A DNA stretch of 64,000 bases. Origin: Rhizobiales bacterium 2SD (GTDB lineage Bacteria > Pseudomonadota > Alphaproteobacteria > Rhizobiales > Beijerinckiaceae). Positions within the stretch are counted from its first letter, which is position 1. Each line of letters starts with the position of its first letter. A model generated the notes under the pieces. It searched no databases and had not been told where the DNA came from. It saw only the letters and a program-made list of their open reading frames with translations. The position numbers were made by a program, and so were the translations under genes. The stretch is from the NCBI GenBank assembly GCA_005502805.1, contig SCMY01000016.1:1-64000 (forward strand). The letters are read 5' to 3'. Shown here one piece after another: positions 58,544 to 64,000 of the stretch.

Positions 58544-59167
58544 TTAGGGCTTGGCTTCCTTGGCCCCGGCAAGAAGCGCGAAGCGGACGAGCTCGGACAG
58601 GCTGCCTGCCTGCATCTTCGTCATGACATTGGCGCGGTAGATCTCGACGGTCCGAGGACTGATATCGAGGTCGAAGGCGATGACCTTGTTTGCCTTGCCT
58701 GCGACCAGTCCGTCCAGCACCTGACGTTCGCGTTCGGACAGTGATTGAAGTCGCTGGCTGATCTCCTGGGTCTCGCTGTCGATGCGGAAACGCTCACGAT
58801 GACGGCTCAACGCCGAGCGGACCGCGCCGAGGATCGTCTCGTCGTCGAAGGGCTTCTCGACGAAATCGAGCGCTCCCTCCTTCATCGCCTCGACGGCCAG
58901 GGGCACGTCGGCATGGCCGGTCATCACGATCACCGGCATGGCGTAGCCGCCCCGTCTGAGACGGCGCAGGAATTCGATGCCATCGATCTCCGGCATCCGG
59001 ACGTCAGTCACCACGCAGCCCCTGCCACCGACGCCGACCTTGTCGAGGAATGCGACAGCCGACTCGTGCAGTCTGACCGGCAGGCCGTCTGAGGCGAGGA
59101 GGAACGACAGCGACTGGCGCACCGCCGCATCGTCATCAACGATATGAACGACCGGCTCTTCAGCCAT
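58544..59167 (-). CDS. fixJ: Response regulator FixJ
   Basis: 207 residues. Receiver with acidic VDDDA, phospho-Asp55 in VVTDVRMPEIDG and Lys in VEKPF. A LuxR-type HTH follows: LSERERQVLDGLVAGKANKV, DLDISPRTVEIYRANVMTKM. Partner of the FixL kinase. The ATG at 59167 overlaps the fixL stop by 8 nt, so the pair is translationally coupled. It should activate fixK. Confidence 0.92.
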   Translation of the reverse strand: MAEEPVVHIVDDDAAVRQSLSFLLASDGLPVRLHESAVAFLDKVGVGGRGCVVTDVRMPEIDGIEFLRRLRRGGYAMPVIVMTGHADVPLAVEAMKEGALDFVEKPFDDETILGAVRSALSRHRERFRIDSETQEISQRLQSLSERERQVLDGLVAGKANKVIAFDLDISPRTVEIYRANVMTKMQAGSLSELVRFALLAGAKEAKP

Positions 59168-60692
59168 TCTGGAACTCTCCGGGATCGACCGCGCGCAACG
59201 TAAAGCTGAACGTGGTTCCACCACCAGGACGACTATCGGCCCAGATCTTCCCGCCATGCGCTTCGACGATCGTTCGGCAGATGGACAGGCCGACGCCCAT
59301 GCCCTGCTTCTTGGTCGTCATGAAAGGTTGGAACAGCTGCTCGGCGACGGCAGGGCTGATGCCGGGGCCCGTGTCTGCGATGCTGATCTCGATCAACTCG
59401 TCGGCAACCGCCTTGGTCGCGATCGCGAGTTCGCGCCGTTGCGAGCTGGACATGGCTTCGAGGGCGTTGCGGACCAGGTTCAGCAGAACCTGCTGGACTT
59501 GTATCCGGTCCGCCAGCACGTAGGCGGCTGCGGGATCGAGCGCGAAAGTTACGCGCACGCCCCTTTCCTTGGCGCCGACGAGCGCCAGCGCGCTCGCCTC
59601 CTCGATGAGCTTCGGTAGAGCCTCCACATGCCTTTCGCTCTCGCCGCGCGCGACGAACTCGCGCAGGTGCCGGATCACCTGGCCGGCTCGCAACGCCTGC
59701 TCGGCCGCCTGGTTGACCCCGTCGCGCAGCAGCTGGAACTCCTCACCCTCGAACCTCTGCAGGATGCGATGGCAGCCTTTTAGATAGTTCGTGATCGCTG
59801 TCAGCGGCTGATTCAGTTCATGAGCGAGCGTCGACGCCATGTCGCCGAGGGCGGTGAAGCGGGACATGTGCACGAGCTCGGACTGAAGTTCCTGCAGGCG
59901 GGTTTCGGTCTGCTGACGCTCGGTCAGGTCGCGGATGAAGCCGGTGAAATACCGTTGCCCGGCGGAACGCATCTCGCCGACCGAGAGCTCCATCGGGAAG
60001 GTCGAGCCATCCTTGCGCTGGCCGACCACGACGCGGCCGATGCCGATGATCCGCTTCTCGCCGGTCGAGAGATAGCGCCCGATATAGCCGTCATGCTGCG
60101 AGCGATACGGGTCCGGCATCAGCATCTTGACGTTCTGGCCGATGACTTCGCCTGGTTCGTAACCGAATTGCCGAACCGCCGCGGCGCTGAACGATTGGAC
60201 GTGGCCCCGCTCGTCGATGACGATCATCGCATCCGGCACAGTCTCCAGGATCGAACGCAAATGCGCTTCGCTGGCGCGCAGGGCTCCTTCGGTGCTGAGC
60301 TGCCGACCGGCATCGCGCAGAACGACACCGAAGCCGAGGATCTGTTTCCGATCCCCATGCAGAGCCGAGATAGTGATCCGAGCCTGAAAATCGGCGCCGC
60401 TCTTGGATCGGCGCGGCGCTTCTAGCTGGAGATCCTTCAGCTCGGCGGCGCGCAGGTCGGCCGCGGGGCGGCCCGCCGACTGATCCGGCTCACCGTACAG
60501 CAGATGGTGCGATTGCCCGTGGAGTTCGCTGGCGCTCCAGCCGAGCACCTGCTCGCAGCAGGCATTGGCGCTGCAGATCCGGCCGTTCGCATCGAGGACC
60601 AGAAGAGCAAAGCTCCCGGCCTGATCGGTGTGCGGGCTTCCAGACGAAACGACCTCGGCCGGCAGGGCGTCGGCTTCCGATGATCTCTGCAT
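59160..60692 (-). CDS. fixL: Oxygen-sensing histidine kinase FixL
   Basis: 510 residues: two PAS domains (about 20-125 and 140-260), then HisKA and ATPase domains. His200 in SQHDGYIGRY and Arg220 in IIGIGR fall at the same numbers as the haem ligand and distal Arg of Bradyrhizobium FixL, and the phospho-His is His291 in AHELNQP. The C-terminal ATPase motifs (NLVRNALEAM, DTGPGISP) are intact. Haem-bound oxygen should switch the kinase off. The first PAS lacks an obvious haem site. Confidence 0.93.
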   Translation of the reverse strand: MQRSSEADALPAEVVSSGSPHTDQAGSFALLVLDANGRICSANACCEQVLGWSASELHGQSHHLLYGEPDQSAGRPAADLRAAELKDLQLEAPRRSKSGADFQARITISALHGDRKQILGFGVVLRDAGRQLSTEGALRASEAHLRSILETVPDAMIVIDERGHVQSFSAAAVRQFGYEPGEVIGQNVKMLMPDPYRSQHDGYIGRYLSTGEKRIIGIGRVVVGQRKDGSTFPMELSVGEMRSAGQRYFTGFIRDLTERQQTETRLQELQSELVHMSRFTALGDMASTLAHELNQPLTAITNYLKGCHRILQRFEGEEFQLLRDGVNQAAEQALRAGQVIRHLREFVARGESERHVEALPKLIEEASALALVGAKERGVRVTFALDPAAAYVLADRIQVQQVLLNLVRNALEAMSSSQRRELAIATKAVADELIEISIADTGPGISPAVAEQLFQPFMTTKKQGMGVGLSICRTIVEAHGGKIWADSRPGGGTTFSFTLRAVDPGEFQNG

Positions 60693-60915
60693 TCGGACTC
60701 CGAAAAGAAACCGCGACTTCGGCGAGAAGCCGTGGCTGCGACTGGCAGCAGGTCCACCTGGGCCGCGCTGCCCGTCTCAGTACAGCACTTGTCCGGTTGC
60801 TTGGAAACCGTCGAAGGCGTCGATGCCGAAGCGTCTCCGCTCTTCGCCAAGCGCTTCGAAAATGCAGGATCCGCTTACCGCCACCGGATGCGGTGGCACA
60901 CGACAACGTCGTGGG

Positions 60916-63513
60916 TCAGCGGGCGAGTCTCCCATGATACGGGTGCGACCCACGCGTGCTTTTCCTGCTCATGGCAACCGGCTTCAGCAACTCGGCGAGT
61001 GCGAGGTAGGCAACTGCGATCGACATGATCGCCAAGAGGAGCATCGGCGGCAGCGACACGAAGCCTAACCCATGACCAAGCGGGCTCAGCGCCAAGGCTA
61101 TGCCGGCTCCCAGTGCACCGAGCGAGGTGAGGACGAGCAGCCTGTCCGGGCGGCTTCGCCAACAGCGCTGCGAGGTCCTGATGACGAAGATCACCAGGAT
61201 CTGCGTCAGCAGGGATTCGACGAACCATGCGGTCCGGAAAGTCTCCACGCCAGCATCGAAGACACTAAGCAGGACGGCGAACGTCGCCGCGTCGAACAAG
61301 GACGAGAGCGGTCCCATCACCAATGTGAAGCGTAGGACGGCGCTCATGTCCCAATGCTGCGGTCTGGCGACCTCGCCGGGGTCAGCCTCGTCGAAGGGAA
61401 TGCCGCTCTCCGAGAGATCGTAGAGCATGTTGTTGATCAGGATCTGCAGCGGGGTGAGCGGCAGAAAGGGCAGGACCATCGAGGCAAGCGCCATCGAGAG
61501 CATGTTCCCAAAATTGGAGCTCGTCCCCATGCGGACATATTTCATGATGTTCGCATAGGTGCGCCGGCCCTCGACGATGCCTTGCGCCAGCACGCCCAGG
61601 TCAGGAGCGAGCAGGACGATGGCTGCCGCCTCCCGAGCGACTTCCGTACCGCCCTCGACCGAGAGGCCGACATCCGCCGCATGGATCGCCGGCGCGTCGT
61701 TGATGCCGTCGCCGATGAAGCCGACCGTATGGCCGGCTCGGCGCAGCGCCAGGACGATGCGCGCCTTCTGCTCCGGCGCGACCCGGACGAACAGGTCGAC
61801 ATGGCGCACGCGAGCCGCGAGGGCGGCGTCGCCCAGCGCCGCCACCTCGCCGCCCGTCATCAGCCCGCGCGTTGGAAGTTTCAGAGTTTCCGCCAGCCGG
61901 CGAACGACCGGCGCGGCGTCGCCCGAGATGACTTTCACCCGCACGCCTGCGGCAGCGAGGCGGCCGGCCGCCGGACCTGCCGAAATCTTGGGAGGGTCCA
62001 TGAAAGCGGTGCAGCCAACGAAGATGAGCCCCGCCTCGTCATCGCGAACGAGCGTAGCGGTGCCGGGCTGTATCGGACGGTGCGCGACGCCGAGCAGGCG
62101 CAATCCGAGACCACCCTTTCCCTCGAGGAGAGCAAGAATCCGCACTTTCCCGCTGTCGTCGAGCTCGCTCACGCTACCGTCCGGCCGCTCGACGCGGTCG
62201 CAGAGTTCCAACAGGGCTTCGGGAGCGCCCTTGACGATGAGTTCCCGCTCATCGCCTCGCGCTACGAGCACGGAGGAGCGGCGCCTCTCGAAATCGAATG
62301 GCAGGTCGGCCAATAGCTGCCAGCCGCCATCGTTCTCTCCAGCCTCCGCCAGCAGGGCGGCATCGAGATTGTTGCGCAGGCCGCTGCAAAAGCGGCTGTT
62401 GAGGCGGGCGAGCTCGGTGACGCGCACACTCTCGGCGCCATCGCAGCCGAAGCTTCCGACATGGGCAATCCGGGCTTGCGTTAATGTGCCGGTCTTGTCG
62501 GTGCACAGCACATCCATCGCGCCGAGATCATGGATCGCCGAGAGACGCTTCACCACGACCTTGCTCTTCGCCATCCGCATGGCGCCGCGCGCCAGTGTGA
62601 CTGTCATTACCACCGGCAGCAGCTCGGGCGTCAGCCCGACTGCCAGGGCAACGGCGAAGAGGAAGCTTTCGATGGAAAGGCCATGACGCGCGAGCTGAGT
62701 CAGCAGGACGAACAGGACCAGGAAGCCGGTCAGGCGCAGGATTAGCATGCCGAGGCTGTGGACGCCGCGTTCGAAGGCGGTCGGCGGTTCGCTCGCCTGC
62801 ATCGAACGGGCGATCGAGCCCAGCCGCGTATCGGCGCCTGTCGCCGCGATAAAAAGCCGGGCTTCACCGGCAACCAGGCTGGTACCGCCGAAGAGTACCG
62901 CATCCCCGCCTTCCGCCCCGTTCGGAGGTGCTGCCCGCTTCTCGACGGGAAAAGGCTCTCCCGTCAGGACGGCTTCGTCGGCCATCGCGCCGTGGGCGTC
63001 GAGGATCAATCCGTCTGCGGGTACCAGGTCGCCGGCACGAAGCGTAACGACATCGCCCGGCACCACCTCGCGCAGTGGAATCTCGACCTCTCGGCCGCTC
63101 CGGAGAACCGTGACGTGCACCGCCACTGTCCGGCGCAAGGCATCCACGGCGTTTTCCGCCTGCGTCTCCTGGAAAACGTCGAGCAGGATCGAGGTCAGAA
63201 CAATTGCGACGATGATGATGAAACTCTGCCAATCGCCTGTGGCGCCGGAGATCAATGCCGCAACCAGCAGGATCGCGATCAGGGGCTCGACCAGGCGCCT
63301 GGCAATCTTCACCAGTGTGCCGCGTCGCAGGCTGGCGACGGCAAGGTTGGGGCCGTAGCGCCGCAGACGCTGCTCTGCCTCGAAATCCGTCAGCCCGTGC
63401 GGGGTCGCTTCGAGCCGCTTCAGGAGAGCATCGCGACCTTCATGCGAGATCGGCACGCCTTCAGCTGCGGCTGCAGCAGAGGAGGCCAAGGTCCTATCGA
63501 CATGCGCGCCCAT
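60916..63513 (-). CDS. mgtA: Magnesium-translocating P-type ATPase, MgtA-like
   Basis: 865 residues. N-terminal GLTDFEAEQRLRRYGPN, the actuator EAVLTGEPFPVEKR, the membrane segment GLTPELLPVVMTVTLARGAM, phosphorylation site DKTGTLTQARI and hinge GDGINDAPAIHAA. This order and the ELLPVV motif fit the MgtA/MgtB (P3B) group. About ten membrane helices. The ATG at 63513 fits better than the longer upstream frame. It lies 22 nt downstream of the alcohol dehydrogenase gene and is probably in one operon with it. Confidence 0.88.
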   Translation of the reverse strand: MGAHVDRTLASSAAAAAEGVPISHEGRDALLKRLEATPHGLTDFEAEQRLRRYGPNLAVASLRRGTLVKIARRLVEPLIAILLVAALISGATGDWQSFIIIVAIVLTSILLDVFQETQAENAVDALRRTVAVHVTVLRSGREVEIPLREVVPGDVVTLRAGDLVPADGLILDAHGAMADEAVLTGEPFPVEKRAAPPNGAEGGDAVLFGGTSLVAGEARLFIAATGADTRLGSIARSMQASEPPTAFERGVHSLGMLILRLTGFLVLFVLLTQLARHGLSIESFLFAVALAVGLTPELLPVVMTVTLARGAMRMAKSKVVVKRLSAIHDLGAMDVLCTDKTGTLTQARIAHVGSFGCDGAESVRVTELARLNSRFCSGLRNNLDAALLAEAGENDGGWQLLADLPFDFERRRSSVLVARGDERELIVKGAPEALLELCDRVERPDGSVSELDDSGKVRILALLEGKGGLGLRLLGVAHRPIQPGTATLVRDDEAGLIFVGCTAFMDPPKISAGPAAGRLAAAGVRVKVISGDAAPVVRRLAETLKLPTRGLMTGGEVAALGDAALAARVRHVDLFVRVAPEQKARIVLALRRAGHTVGFIGDGINDAPAIHAADVGLSVEGGTEVAREAAAIVLLAPDLGVLAQGIVEGRRTYANIMKYVRMGTSSNFGNMLSMALASMVLPFLPLTPLQILINNMLYDLSESGIPFDEADPGEVARPQHWDMSAVLRFTLVMGPLSSLFDAATFAVLLSVFDAGVETFRTAWFVESLLTQILVIFVIRTSQRCWRSRPDRLLVLTSLGALGAGIALALSPLGHGLGFVSLPPMLLLAIMSIAVAYLALAELLKPVAMSRKSTRGSHPYHGRLAR

Positions 63514-63535
63514 ATCTCCGATGCCTCGGTTTCGG

Positions 63536-64000
63536 CTAGGGCGTAATCGCGACCTTGAGGACGCCGTCGCGCTGCGCGCCGAAGAGCTCATACGCCTCCT
63601 TGATGCGTTCCAGCGGGAAGCGATGCGTGACCAGCGCGCCGAGATCGATACGCCGAGCGTCGACGACGTCGATCAGGCGGCGCATCCGCTCCTTCCCGCC
63701 AGGACATAGCGTGGTGACGATGCGATGGTCGCCGAGCCCCGCGGCGAAGGCACCGAGCGGAATCGTCAGGTCCCCGGAATAGACGCCGAGCGAGGACAGT
63801 GTTCCGCCGGGGCGTAGAACTGCGAGTGCTGCCGCGAAAGTCTCCTGCTTGCCGAGCGCCTCGATCGCGACATCAACGCCGCGCCCATCCGTCAACCGCA
63901 TGATTTCGGCGACCGGATCGCCCTTGCTGAAATCGACGATCTCGTCCGCCCCGAGCCGACGCGCTATCTGCTGTCGTGCTGGAATGCTTTCCACGGCGAT
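63536..64000 (-). CDS. Zinc-type alcohol dehydrogenase, 3' part only
   Basis: The frame runs off the right edge; about 155 C-terminal residues are visible: the cofactor-domain end (ARRLGADEIVDFSKGDPVAE, GRGVDVAIEALGKQETF), then VLRPGGTLSSLGVYSGDLTI and the closing FPLERIKEAYELFGA. MDR superfamily. The N-terminal zinc domain lies outside the window. Confidence 0.82.
   Translation of the reverse strand: MAVESIPARQQIARRLGADEIVDFSKGDPVAEIMRLTDGRGVDVAIEALGKQETFAAALAVLRPGGTLSSLGVYSGDLTIPLGAFAAGLGDHRIVTTLCPGGKERMRRLIDVVDARRIDLGALVTHRFPLERIKEAYELFGAQRDGVLKVAITP

Overview
The window is 64 kb of GC-rich chromosomal-type DNA from an alphaproteobacterium, most likely of the order Hyphomicrobiales (Bosea/Bradyrhizobium-like). 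The evidence is a usg-family gene, a FixL whose haem and phosphorylation residues fall at the same numbers as Bradyrhizobium FixL, DUF982/DUF892/DUF6455/DUF2171 proteins, a phasin and polyhydroxyalkanoate (PHA) synthase pair, and a ROSE-like RNA thermometer on a small heat-shock gene. I saw no rRNA, tRNA, insertion sequence, phage module or CRISPR array. The gene content is almost entirely stress survival, redox and regulation.

Layout. 1-2.9 kb: 5' part of a repeat-rich autotransporter-type surface protein on the minus strand, cut by the left edge. 3.1-5.7 kb: a short-chain dehydrogenase and a TPR protein. 5.7-12 kb: two divergent stress gene sets (cupin, membrane proteins and a 24-residue membrane peptide leftward; PepSY-like protein, two YflT-like stress proteins and tandem Crp/Fnr regulators rightward). 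12-15.3 kb: a FAD/Rieske oxidoreductase and a ThDP enzyme of the pyruvate oxidase type. 15.5-19.8 kb: a DUF72 protein and a trio resembling E. coli ybhP-clsB-ybhN. 19.9-21 kb: a frameshifted small gene and a frameshifted UdgX-type uracil-DNA glycosylase. 21-28 kb: CBS, DUF2171, Crp-like, KGG-repeat, lone NuoB, DUF305, an ATGA-coupled iron permease/CinA/VOC operon, DUF892 and DUF982 proteins. Several genes in the first half have candidate sigma-EcfG promoters (GGAAC-N16/17-GTT). 28-35.3 kb: protein quality control (two Hsp20, groES-groEL with CIRCE and an RpoH-like promoter, htpG).

35.5-60.7 kb is the most coherent block. It holds small membrane proteins, two three-BON-domain proteins, a third Hsp20, an RNA-type metallo-beta-lactamase, a host-attachment-family protein coupled to an orphan MlaF-like ATPase, three universal stress proteins, an alcohol dehydrogenase, PHA synthase and phasin, a receiver/GGDEF-like/PilZ protein, a P1B-type ATPase, a kinase-like fusion and a CBS-BON protein. 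It ends in a fixL-fixJ-receiver-fixK operon. I find 13 FixK/FNR-type boxes (TTG[A/C]-N6-TCAA) in intergenic DNA of this block. All but the distal member of a pair and the 56.5 kb site lie 51-77 nt from a start codon. The inference is a local oxygen-controlled survival regulon sitting beside its own haem sensor and regulator. 60.9-64 kb: an MgtA-like P-type ATPase and the 3' part of another alcohol dehydrogenase, cut by the right edge.

Functions are inferred from sequence motifs read by eye. No database search was run.
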